The notes under the pieces were generated by a model. The model did no database searches, was not told where the DNA came from, and worked only from the letters and a program-made list of their open reading frames with translations. Below are positions 15,538 through 21,741 of a DNA stretch of 21,741 bases, piece by piece (within the stretch, counting starts at the first letter, position 1; every line of letters begins with the position of its first letter). A program made the position numbers and the translations under genes. This stretch comes from an uncultured Ideonella sp. (GTDB taxonomy: Bacteria; Pseudomonadota; Gammaproteobacteria; Burkholderiales; Burkholderiaceae), in contig CAMLGG010000063.1 in assembly GCA_946479475.1 (NCBI GenBank), forward strand, positions 1 through 21,741. Reading direction: 5' to 3'.

Positions 15538-15684
15538 GGAAAGCCCGATCGCCCCGGCGCGAGGAAGGCGGCTTTACATGGCTTTTCAAATCCCTGTCGG
15601 CCGCGGACCTAACGGCAGACGTTGTGGTGCCATGGCGCTTCAACCCTTCTCTGCAGCGCTTGCCCCCAGTCGAAAGGAACCCCC

Positions 15685-16077
15685 ATGAACATCCGCCACG
15701 TCATCGCCGCTGCCGCCTTCGCGGCCGTTTCGGCCGCCAGCTTCGCGCAGAGCCCGACCCCCGCGCCCACGCCCGCGCCGGTGGACCCGGCCGCCCAGCA
15801 GCAGCGCGGCACGAACACGCCGATGATCGACAAGCACGAGGCCAGCCAGGACCAGCGCATCAAGCAGGGCAAGCAGTCCGGCGAGCTGACGCACCACGAG
15901 GCGCGCCGCCTCAAAGGCGAGCAGAAGGCGGTGGACCGGGCGCAGACCAAGGCCGCTGCCGACGGCACGGTGACCTCGCGCGAGCGCCAGCACATCCGCA
16001 AGATGCAGAACAAGGCCGGCAAGGACATCAGCCGCCAGAAGCACGACGCCGCCAGCGCGCCTTCCACCGGCAAGTGA
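15685..16077 (+). CDS. Small secreted protein, charged and helical, function unknown
   Basis: This is a 130-residue predicted periplasmic protein of a kind common in Burkholderiales but without a known role. The ATG at 15685 is preceded by AAAGGAA. A clear signal peptide (MNIRHVIAAAAFAAVSAASFA, cleavage before Gln22) is followed by a Pro/Thr/Ala linker (TPAPTPAPVDP) and a highly charged helical body. The body seems to hold two related helical hairpins: QSGELTHHEARRLKGEQ, then ADGTVTSRERQHIRKMQ. The second, D-G-x-V-T-x-x-E, is reminiscent of a degenerate EF-hand-type loop. It ends KDISRQKHDAASAPSTGK. It is a single gene in the 159-base gap beyond tldD and convergent with rsmI. Lack of cysteines and high solubility fit a periplasmic stress protein, but this is a guess. 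Confidence 0.8.
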   Translation: MNIRHVIAAAAFAAVSAASFAQSPTPAPTPAPVDPAAQQQRGTNTPMIDKHEASQDQRIKQGKQSGELTHHEARRLKGEQKAVDRAQTKAAADGTVTSRERQHIRKMQNKAGKDISRQKHDAASAPSTGK

Positions 16078-16098
16078 GCCGGACCGGCAGGCGGCCTC

Positions 16099-17022
16099 TC
16101 AACCCTCTGACCTGATCGCCAGCGCGCGCGCATAAAGCGCGTTGCGCGGCGCGCCGCTGAGCTCGGCTGCCAGCGCGACGGCCTGCTTCAACGGCAGCTC
16201 GCGCATCAGTACTTGTAGCGCCCGCTCGGCCGCTTCTCCGAGACCGCCCGCATCGTCGGCCGGCAGCGCCGGCGCCGCATGCAGCACCAGCACGAACTCG
16301 CCTTTCTCCCGGACCGGCCCGGCCGCCAGCCAGGCCGGCAGGGCCGCCGCTGCCACGGTCTCGATCTGCTCGAACTGCTTGGTCAGTTCGCGGCAGACGG
16401 TCACGCGGCGATCGGGCGCGCGCTCGGCAAGCTGCGCGAACAGGGCGCCGATGCGGTGAGGGGCCTCGAACAGCACGCAAGGCACCGGCTGCGCCAACGC
16501 TTCGTCGAGTGCGGCCAGGCGCTCGGCGCCCTTGGCGGGCAGGAAGCCCGCGAAATGGAAGCCGCCCGTGCCGCCTTCCGCACCGGCCGCGCTGAGGGCG
16601 ACCACCACGCTGCTCGCCCCCGGGATGGGCAGCACGCGGAAGCCCGCCTGCCGCGCCTGGGCGACCAGCACGGCGCCCGGGTCCGAGACGGCCGGCGTGC
16701 CGGCGTCGCTCACATAGGCCACCCTTTCGCCCGCTGCCAGGCGGGCCAGCACGCGCTCGCCGGCCGTCCGCTCGTTGTGCTCGTGCAGGGCGACGAGGGG
16801 CTTGTCCAGCCCGAGGTGGCGCAGGAGGCCGCCGGTCACGCGGGTATCCTCGCAGGCCACCGCATCGACCAGCGCCAGCACGTGGATGGCGCGGAGGCTG
16901 AAGTCGGCCAGGTTGCCGATCGGCGTGGCGACGACATAGAGCGCGCCGGCCGGGAAGTGCTGGCCACCGGCCGCCGAGGCAGCCGCATCGCGCAGGGCCG
17001 AGGCGGAAGAAGGGGAGTGCAT
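16099..17022 (-). CDS. rsmI: 16S rRNA (cytidine(1402)-2'-O)-methyltransferase RsmI
   Basis: This is a 307-residue SAM-dependent methyltransferase of the tetrapyrrole-methylase-like fold. It methylates the 2'-OH of C1402 in 16S rRNA. Signature blocks are LYVVATPIGNLAD (28-40), EDTR (58-61), ALHEHNE, SDAGTPAVSDPG (105-116), IPGASS and FEAPHR, with the family C-terminal MRELPLKQAVALAAELSGAPRNALYARAL. The frame is open further upstream, but the ATG at 17022 gives the usual short N-terminal extension; no Shine-Dalgarno supports it. That ATG overlaps the yraN ATG on the other strand. The rsmI/yraN/diaA/dolP order is the same as in E. coli except that lpoA is absent. Confidence 0.95.
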   Translation of the reverse strand: MHSPSSASALRDAAASAAGGQHFPAGALYVVATPIGNLADFSLRAIHVLALVDAVACEDTRVTGGLLRHLGLDKPLVALHEHNERTAGERVLARLAAGERVAYVSDAGTPAVSDPGAVLVAQARQAGFRVLPIPGASSVVVALSAAGAEGGTGGFHFAGFLPAKGAERLAALDEALAQPVPCVLFEAPHRIGALFAQLAERAPDRRVTVCRELTKQFEQIETVAAAALPAWLAAGPVREKGEFVLVLHAAPALPADDAGGLGEAAERALQVLMRELPLKQAVALAAELSGAPRNALYARALAIRSEG

Positions 17023-17419
17023 GTTCTGGAAGTCCAAGCCGGCAGCGGCAACGACGCTGCGCCAGCAGACCGGCGAGAAGGGCGAGGACCGGGCGCTGGC
17101 GCACCTGCAGCGCCACGGGCTGACGCTGGTCGAGCGCAATTATCGAGTGGCGCGGGGCCGTTCCCGCCATGCCGGCGAGATCGACCTGGTGCTGCGCGAT
17201 CGCGATGGCACGCTGGTCTTCGTCGAGGTGCGAACCCGAAGGGGCGCGGAGGCTGGCGGCGCGGCCGCGAGCGTGACGTTCGCCAAGCAATCGCGCCTGG
17301 TCTATGCCGCGCGGCACTACCTTCAGCAGTTCGAACGGTGGCCACCCTGCCGCTTCGACGTGGTCGCGATCGACGGCGACCGGCTGCAGTGGCTGCGCGC
17401 AGCCTTCGATGCCACCTGA
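17021..17419 (+). CDS. yraN: YraN family (UPF0102) nuclease-like protein
   Basis: This is a 132-residue protein of the YraN/UPF0102 family, which has a PD-(D/E)XK endonuclease-like fold; its cellular role is not settled. The N-terminal GEKGEDRALAHLQRHGLTLVERNYR (from residue 18), the core GEIDLVL (52-58) and the FVEVRTR strand (67-73) are all present. E53, D55 and E69 are in the usual positions; the common Glu-Val-Lys is Glu-Val-Arg here. The start at 17021 has AGGGGAG 4 bases upstream. It is first of a plus-strand group with diaA (24 bases downstream) and dolP. Confidence 0.92.
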   Translation: MFWKSKPAAATTLRQQTGEKGEDRALAHLQRHGLTLVERNYRVARGRSRHAGEIDLVLRDRDGTLVFVEVRTRRGAEAGGAAASVTFAKQSRLVYAARHYLQQFERWPPCRFDVVAIDGDRLQWLRAAFDAT

Positions 17420-17430
17420 AGGCCGCCCTT

Positions 17431-17436
17431 TATCAT
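17431..17436 (+). promoter_or_regulatory. -10-like hexamer before diaA
   Basis: TATCAT ends 7 bases before the diaA ATG, with no Shine-Dalgarno in TTCACCC. It may give a leaderless diaA transcript in addition to read-through from yraN. There is no clear -35. Confidence 0.3.
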
Positions 17437-17443
17437 TTCACCC

Positions 17444-18052
17444 ATGCTCGAAGCCCGCATCCAGCAGCAGTTCTTCGAATGCGCGGACCTGATGTACCAG
17501 CTCGCGGAAGGTCTTTCGCGACCGATCGCCGAAGGCGCGCAAGCCATCGTGGGCTGCCTGACCGCCGGCGGCAAGCTGCTCGCCTGCGGGCAGGGCGGTG
17601 GCCAGTGGCTGGCGCAGTGGTTCGCTTCGGCGCTGATGCTGCGCTTCGAACGCGAGCGCCCTCCGCTGGCCGCACTGGCCCTCGGGCCGGCGCTCGCGAC
17701 GCCACTGGTGCCGCACGACGAACTGGCCGCCGACCCGTCTCTCGCGGTCGCCCTGCAATTGCGGGCCCTGGGGCAGCCCGGCGACCTGCTGCTGATCTGC
17801 TCGGCCAGCGACGACGAGCCGGCGATGATGGCGGCCGTCCGCGAGGCGCACGCCAAGGAGATGAGCGTGCTGCTGCTGAGCGGCCCCGTCACCGAGGGCG
17901 CGACCCTGCCCGCCCTGCTGGGCGAGACCGACACCTGGATCACCGTGCCGCACGAGCGGCTGGCACGCGTCCACGAGCTGCACCTGCTGGTGCTGCACGC
18001 CCTGTGCGATGCGATCGACCTTCAACTGCTGGGCGACGCCGAGCCGGCCTGA
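17444..18052 (+). CDS. diaA: SIS-domain protein DiaA-like (DnaA initiator-associating)
   Basis: This is a 202-residue SIS-domain protein of the GmhA/DiaA group. By synteny between yraN and dolP it is most likely DiaA, which forms tetramers that bind DnaA and promote initiation at oriC in E. coli (196 residues). The SIS core is seen at LLACGQGGGQWLAQWF (45-60), RFERERPPLAALAL (67-80) and LLLICSASDDEPAMMAAV, with the C-terminal ELHLLVLHALCDAID typical of the GmhA/DiaA pair. The alternative, phosphoheptose isomerase (GmhA), is less likely from gene order. No heptose genes are nearby. Confidence 0.88.
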   Translation: MLEARIQQQFFECADLMYQLAEGLSRPIAEGAQAIVGCLTAGGKLLACGQGGGQWLAQWFASALMLRFERERPPLAALALGPALATPLVPHDELAADPSLAVALQLRALGQPGDLLLICSASDDEPAMMAAVREAHAKEMSVLLLSGPVTEGATLPALLGETDTWITVPHERLARVHELHLLVLHALCDAIDLQLLGDAEPA

Positions 18053-18107
18053 CCCAGTCCCTGCACCGGCCGGCGCGCCGATTGCCCCATTCCACCCACG
18101 CACTGAC

Positions 18108-18740
18108 ATGACCCAAGCCCAACGCCCCCGCCTGCCCTCGTCGACCCTGGCCACCCTCATCGTCGCTGGTGCCGCCAGCGTGCTGATGAGTGCGTGTGCA
18201 CCGATCCTGATCGGTGGCGCAGCCGTCTCCGGCGCGCTGATGTATACCGACCGCCGCACCTCCGGCGCGCAACTCGAGGACGAGGCGATCGAGCTCAAGG
18301 CCGGCCCTCGCCTGAAGGAGGCGCTGGGCGACCGGGCCCACCTGAACGTGACGAGCTACAACCGCCTGGTGCTGATCACCGGCGAGGTCGGCAGCGACGC
18401 CGACCGCGAGGCCGCCGAAAAGGCGGTAGGGGCCATCGACAACGTGCGTTCGGTCGTCAACGAGGCGGCGGTCACGATGCTGACCTCGCTGACGGCGCGC
18501 TCGAACGATGCGCTGCTGACGACCAAGGTCAAGGCGGCCTTCATCGATGACGGCTACATCCAGGCCAATGCCGTCAAGGTCACCACCGAGCGCGGCATCG
18601 TCTACCTGATGGGCCGGGTGACGGAGAAGGAGGCCGCCAAGGCCACCGAAGTCGCGCGCGGCGTCAGCGGCGTGCAGAAGGTCGTGCGCGTCTTCGAGAT
18701 CATCAGCGACGCGGAGCTGAAGGCCCTCGAGTCGAAGTGA
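18108..18740 (+). CDS. dolP: Dual BON-domain outer-membrane lipoprotein DolP (YraP)
   Basis: This is a 210-residue lipoprotein with two BON domains, matching DolP (YraP), which sits at the inner face of the outer membrane and supports envelope integrity and BAM function. The signal sequence ends LMSAC with lipidated Cys30. A Gly/Ala stretch with the DRRTSGAQLEDEAIE linker follows, as in E. coli. BON1 spans about 61-125 (HLNVTSYNRLVLITGEV) and BON2 about 134-198 (TTKVKAAFIDDGYIQANAVKVTTERGIVYLMGRVTEKEA). The ATG at 18108 gives the signal peptide directly; the frame upstream overlaps diaA. It is last gene of the yraN-diaA-dolP group, ending at a hairpin. Confidence 0.94.
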   Translation: MTQAQRPRLPSSTLATLIVAGAASVLMSACAPILIGGAAVSGALMYTDRRTSGAQLEDEAIELKAGPRLKEALGDRAHLNVTSYNRLVLITGEVGSDADREAAEKAVGAIDNVRSVVNEAAVTMLTSLTARSNDALLTTKVKAAFIDDGYIQANAVKVTTERGIVYLMGRVTEKEAAKATEVARGVSGVQKVVRVFEIISDAELKALESK

Positions 18741-18751
18741 ATGCCGCCATC

Positions 18752-18773
18752 AGGCGCCGGAGTCCCGGCGCCT
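18752..18773. terminator. Hairpin between dolP and convergent dehydrogenase gene
   Basis: A 9-bp perfect stem, AGGCGCCGG (18752-18760) and CCGGCGCCT (18765-18773), has the tetraloop AGTC and sits in the 39-base gap between convergent stops. No T-run is present on either strand. It is probably a bidirectional terminator. Confidence 0.55.
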
Positions 18774-18779
18774 ATGCGG

Positions 18780-19673
18780 TCATTTCAGGCGCTTGACCAG
18801 GCTGGAGGTGTCCCAGCGGTGGCCGCCCATGGCCTGCACGTCGGCATAGAACTGGTCGACGAGGGCGGTGACGGGCAGCTTGGCGCCGTTGCGCCGGGCC
18901 TCCTCGAGCACGAGGCCGAGGTCCTTGCGCATCCAGTCCACGGCGAAGCCGAAGTCGAAGCGGTCCTCGATCATCGTGCGGGCGCGGTTGTCCATCTGCC
19001 AGCTCTGGGCTGCGCCCTTGCTGATGACCTCGATGACCTGCGCCATGTCGAGGCCGGCCTTCTGCCCGAAGGCGATGGCCTCCGACAGGCCCTGGACCAG
19101 CCCGGCGATGGCGATCTGGTTGACCATCTTCGCCAGCTGGCCGGCGCCGCTCGCCCCCAGCAGGGTGACGGCCCTCGAGTAGGCCATCGCGATCGGCTTC
19201 ATCGCCTCGAAGGGCTTGGCGTCGCCACCGCACATCACGGTCAGGACTCCGTTGACGGCACCGGCCTGCCCGCCGGACACGGGGGCGTCGACGAAGTGGA
19301 TGCCGTGCAGCAGCCCGGCGCGGTGCAGCTCGCGCGCGACGTGGGCCGAGGCCGTGGTGTGATCGACGAAGACGGTGCCGGGCGCCATGCCGGCGAAGGC
19401 GCCTTGCTGGCCCAGCGTGACGGCGCGCAGGTCATCGTCGTTGCCGACGCAGGCGAAGACGAACTCGGCGCCCTCCGCAGCGGCCCTCGGCGTGCCGGCC
19501 GACGAGCCGCCGTTCTCGGCGACCCAGGCCTGCGCCTTGGACGAGGTGCGGTTGTAGACCGTGACGGCATGGCCCGCGGCGGCGAGATGCGCCGCCATCG
19601 GCGCGCCCATCACGCCCAGCCCGAGGAAAGCCACGCGGCGCGGCTCGATCGGCTCGTAGGTCTTGCTGCTCAT
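18780..19673 (-). CDS. Beta-hydroxyacid dehydrogenase (3-hydroxyisobutyrate dehydrogenase / tartronate semialdehyde reductase family)
   Basis: This is a 297-residue NAD(P)-dependent dehydrogenase of the 3-hydroxyisobutyrate dehydrogenase family. The N-terminal Rossmann motif FLGLGVMGAPMAAHL is at 17-30, with NRT at the end of the second strand (41-43). The substrate-binding DAPVSGGQAGA follows at 129-139, and the catalytic Lys is K182 in GAGQLAKMVNQ. The C-terminal helical domain ends in the usual GGHRWDTSSLVKRL. The substrate (3-hydroxyisobutyrate, tartronate semialdehyde or a related short hydroxyacid) cannot be told. It starts 13 bases after the pilU stop on the same strand, so it is likely co-transcribed with pilT-pilU, though no functional link is evident. 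Confidence 0.92.
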   Translation of the reverse strand: MSSKTYEPIEPRRVAFLGLGVMGAPMAAHLAAAGHAVTVYNRTSSKAQAWVAENGGSSAGTPRAAAEGAEFVFACVGNDDDLRAVTLGQQGAFAGMAPGTVFVDHTTASAHVARELHRAGLLHGIHFVDAPVSGGQAGAVNGVLTVMCGGDAKPFEAMKPIAMAYSRAVTLLGASGAGQLAKMVNQIAIAGLVQGLSEAIAFGQKAGLDMAQVIEVISKGAAQSWQMDNRARTMIEDRFDFGFAVDWMRKDLGLVLEEARRNGAKLPVTALVDQFYADVQAMGGHRWDTSSLVKRLK

Positions 19674-19686
19674 GGACCGGTCGCCC

Positions 19687-20823
19687 TCAAACGATCGTCA
19701 GATGCTCGGTGCCGGCCGACAGGTCGCTCACCCGCGCTCGCTGGCTGTTGAGCTTGATCTGCAGCCGCAGGTCGTTGACGGAATCGGCGTTGCGCAGGGC
19801 GTCCTCGTAGGAGATGACGTTGGCCTCGTAGAGGTCGAACAGCGCCTGGTCGAAGGTCTGCATGCCCAGCTCGCGCGAGCGCTTCATCAGCTCCTTCAGC
19901 TCGCCCACCTGGCCCTTGAAGATCAGGTCGGCCATCAGCGGCGTGTTGAGCATGATCTCGACGGCGGCGATGCGGCCCTTTCCCTCCTGGCGAGGCACGA
20001 GGCGCTGCGAGATCAGCGCCTTCAGGTTCAGCGACACGTCCATCAGCAGCTGGTCGCGCCGCTCCTCGGGGAAGAAGTTGATGATCCGGTCCAGCGCCTG
20101 GTTGGCGCTGTTGGCGTGCAGGGTGGCCATGCACAGGTGGCCCGTCTCGGCGAAGGCGACCGCCAGCTCCATGGTCTTGCGGTCGCGGATCTCGCCCATC
20201 AGGATCACGTCGGGCGCCTGGCGCAGCGAGTTTTTCAGCGCGATGTCCCAGTCCTCGGTGTCGAGGCCGACTTCGCGCTGGGTGATGATGCAGTTCTTGT
20301 GCGGGTGGACGAACTCGACCGGGTCTTCCACCGTGATGATGTGGTCCTGCGCGTTCTCGTTGCGCCAGTCGATCATCCCGGCCAGCGAGGTGCTCTTGCC
20401 GGAGCCCGTGGCGCCCACCATGATGACCAGCCCCCGCTTGGTCATCGCCACGTCCTTCAGGATGGTCGGCAGGCCCAGCTCGTCGACCGTCGGGATGTGG
20501 GCCGGGATGGTCCGCAGCACCATGCCGACGTGGCCCTGCTGCATGAAGGCGCTGACACGGAAGCGCCCGACGCCGCCCGGCGAGATCGCGAAGTTGCACT
20601 CCTTGGTGCGCTCGAACTCGGCCGCCTGCTTGTCGTTCATGATCGCCCGCGCCAGCGTCATGGTGTGGGCGCCGGAAAGCGGCTGCGGGGAGACCTTGCT
20701 GACCTTGCCGTCGACCTTGATGGCCGGCGGGAATTCGGCGGTGAGGAACAGGTCCGAGCCGTTGCGGGTGACCAGAAGCCTCAGCAGGTCGTTGACGAAT
20801 TTCGATGCCTGGTCGCGTTCCAT
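19687..20823 (-). CDS. pilU: Type IV pilus retraction ATPase PilU
   Basis: This is a 378-residue PilT-like secretion ATPase. PilU works with PilT to power retraction of type IV pili for twitching and DNA uptake. Walker A GATGSGKST is at 137-145, the Asp-box region ITVEDPVEFVH at 163-173, Walker B DVILMGEIRD at 205-214 and the His box AETGHLCMATLHANSANQ from 225. The start MERDQASKFVNDLLRLLV and the C-terminal tail distinguish PilU from PilT. The ATG at 20823 has GAAGGAGAG just upstream, overlapping the pilT stop. Gene order pilT-pilU is the usual one. Confidence 0.96.
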   Translation of the reverse strand: MERDQASKFVNDLLRLLVTRNGSDLFLTAEFPPAIKVDGKVSKVSPQPLSGAHTMTLARAIMNDKQAAEFERTKECNFAISPGGVGRFRVSAFMQQGHVGMVLRTIPAHIPTVDELGLPTILKDVAMTKRGLVIMVGATGSGKSTSLAGMIDWRNENAQDHIITVEDPVEFVHPHKNCIITQREVGLDTEDWDIALKNSLRQAPDVILMGEIRDRKTMELAVAFAETGHLCMATLHANSANQALDRIINFFPEERRDQLLMDVSLNLKALISQRLVPRQEGKGRIAAVEIMLNTPLMADLIFKGQVGELKELMKRSRELGMQTFDQALFDLYEANVISYEDALRNADSVNDLRLQIKLNSQRARVSDLSAGTEHLTIV

Positions 20824-20836
20824 GGATCTCTCCTTC

Positions 20837-21741
20837 TCAGCCCGGGAAGTTCTCGGGGAACTTCGCCTTGACGCGGGCCTCGGCCGCGCTGATCACGTTT
20901 CGGCGCACCAGGTCCGCCAGGCACTGGTCGAGGGTCTGCATGCCCAGGTTCTGGCCGGTCTGGATCGACGAGTACATCTGGGCGATCTTGTTCTCGCGGA
21001 TCAGGTTGCGGATGGCCGCGGTGCCCAGCATGATCTCGTGCGCCGCCACGCGGCCCGAGCCGTCCTTCGTCTTGCACAGCGTCTGCGAGATGATGGCCTG
21101 CATCGACTCGGAAAGCATCGCCCGCACCATGTCCTTCTCGGCCGCGGGGAAGACGTCGACCACGCGGTCGATGGTCTTGGCGGCGCTGGAGGTGTGCAGG
21201 GTGCCGAAGACCAGGTGGCCCGTCTCGGCGGCGGTGAGCGCCAGGCGGATCGTCTCCAGGTCGCGCAGCTCGCCCACCAGGATCGCGTCCGGGTCCTCGC
21301 GCAGCGCGGCGCGCAGGGCGTTGGAGAAGCTCAGCGTGTGCGGGCCGACTTCACGCTGGTTGACCAGGCATTTCTTGGACTCGTGCACGAACTCGATCGG
21401 GTCCTCGAGCGTCAGCACGTGGCCGTACTCGTTCTCGTTCAGGTGGTCGATGATCGCGGCCAGCGTCGTCGACTTGCCGGAGCCGGTCGGCCCGGTGACC
21501 AGGACCAGGCCCCGTGGCTTCATGGCCAGCTCGGCGAACACCGGCGGGCAGTTCAGCTGGGCCAGCGTCAGGATCTTCGACGGGATGGTCCGGAAGACCG
21601 AGGCCGCGCCGCGGTTCTGGTGGAAGGCGTTGACCCGGAAGCGCGCCAGGCCCTGGACCTCGAAGCTGAAGTCGCACTCCAGCGTGTCCTCGTACTGCTT
21701 GCGCTGGGTGTCGTTCATGATGTCGTACACCATGGCGTGCA
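20837..21741 (-). CDS. pilT: Type IV pilus twitching motility ATPase PilT, 5'-truncated by window edge
   Basis: This is the C-terminal 301 or so residues of PilT, the main retraction ATPase of type IV pili. The frame is still open at the window edge. PilT is normally about 345 residues, and the ATG at 21733 is an internal Met (HAMVYDIMND), so roughly 45 residues are missing. Counted from that Met, Walker A GPTGSGKST is at 81-89, followed by LEDPIEFVHE, the Walker B region DAILVGELRDLET and the His box AETGHLVFGTLHTSSA. The conserved C-terminal segment AAIRNLIRENKIAQMYSSIQTG is present. It is followed after 13 bases by pilU. Confidence 0.96.
   Translation of the reverse strand, partial: HAMVYDIMNDTQRKQYEDTLECDFSFEVQGLARFRVNAFHQNRGAASVFRTIPSKILTLAQLNCPPVFAELAMKPRGLVLVTGPTGSGKSTTLAAIIDHLNENEYGHVLTLEDPIEFVHESKKCLVNQREVGPHTLSFSNALRAALREDPDAILVGELRDLETIRLALTAAETGHLVFGTLHTSSAAKTIDRVVDVFPAAEKDMVRAMLSESMQAIISQTLCKTKDGSGRVAAHEIMLGTAAIRNLIRENKIAQMYSSIQTGQNLGMQTLDQCLADLVRRNVISAAEARVKAKFPENFPG

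Noticed and set aside
16279..18111. 610-codon plus-strand open frame across rsmI, yraN and diaA
   Set aside because: It runs through three recognised genes in wrong frames or strands and has no motif of its own.

Overview
The window comes from a GC-rich chromosome. The gene content and order fit a betaproteobacterium of the order Burkholderiales: paired pilT/pilU, the rsmI–yraN–diaA–dolP neighbourhood, an AroG-type DAHP synthase and a small QxDGTVT-type periplasmic protein. I do not assign a genus. No tRNA, rRNA, CRISPR array, insertion sequence or phage gene is visible. This is mostly ordinary chromosomal DNA with a few accessory patches. The two edge genes, a SpoVR-family gene at the left and pilT at the right, are cut by the window.

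Left third (1-8130). The 3' part of a SpoVR-family gene converges on a FAD-linked 2-hydroxyacid dehydrogenase gene. A divergent gene for a secreted two-repeat protein follows; its upstream region may hold the tail of a lost gene. Next is a complete ECF42-type sigma-factor module on the minus strand: two YCII/DGPF proteins and a sigma factor with a TPR-like C-terminal extension. A good match to the group's promoter lies in front of the second DGPF gene. PduO-type cobalamin adenosyltransferase and DAHP synthase (aroG) then converge with abutting stop codons. The 5' leader of aroG holds the most striking element of the window: a 26-codon leader ORF with the run FIFAYFWF, followed by a textbook intrinsic terminator just before the aroG ribosome binding site. 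This is a transcription attenuator that appears to sense aromatic amino acids.

Middle (8200-14050). This is the accessory-looking part. It holds a sulfatase lipoprotein with 23 consecutive prolines after its lipobox, an unrecognised lipoprotein with nine glycines after its lipobox, two tandem paralogous left-handed beta-helix acyltransferases, and a convergent GSCFA-domain gene. The last three may act together in acylation of a surface glycan, but that is inference.

Right third (14060-21741). These are core genes: tldD (apparently transcribed ahead of the GSCFA gene), a small secreted protein, rsmI divergent from yraN with overlapping start codons, diaA and dolP. A beta-hydroxyacid dehydrogenase then lies directly behind pilT-pilU on the minus strand. 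Several genes have a -10-like hexamer 5-7 bases before the ATG and no Shine-Dalgarno sequence, which suggests leaderless transcripts. No gene-free stretch exceeds 300 bases.
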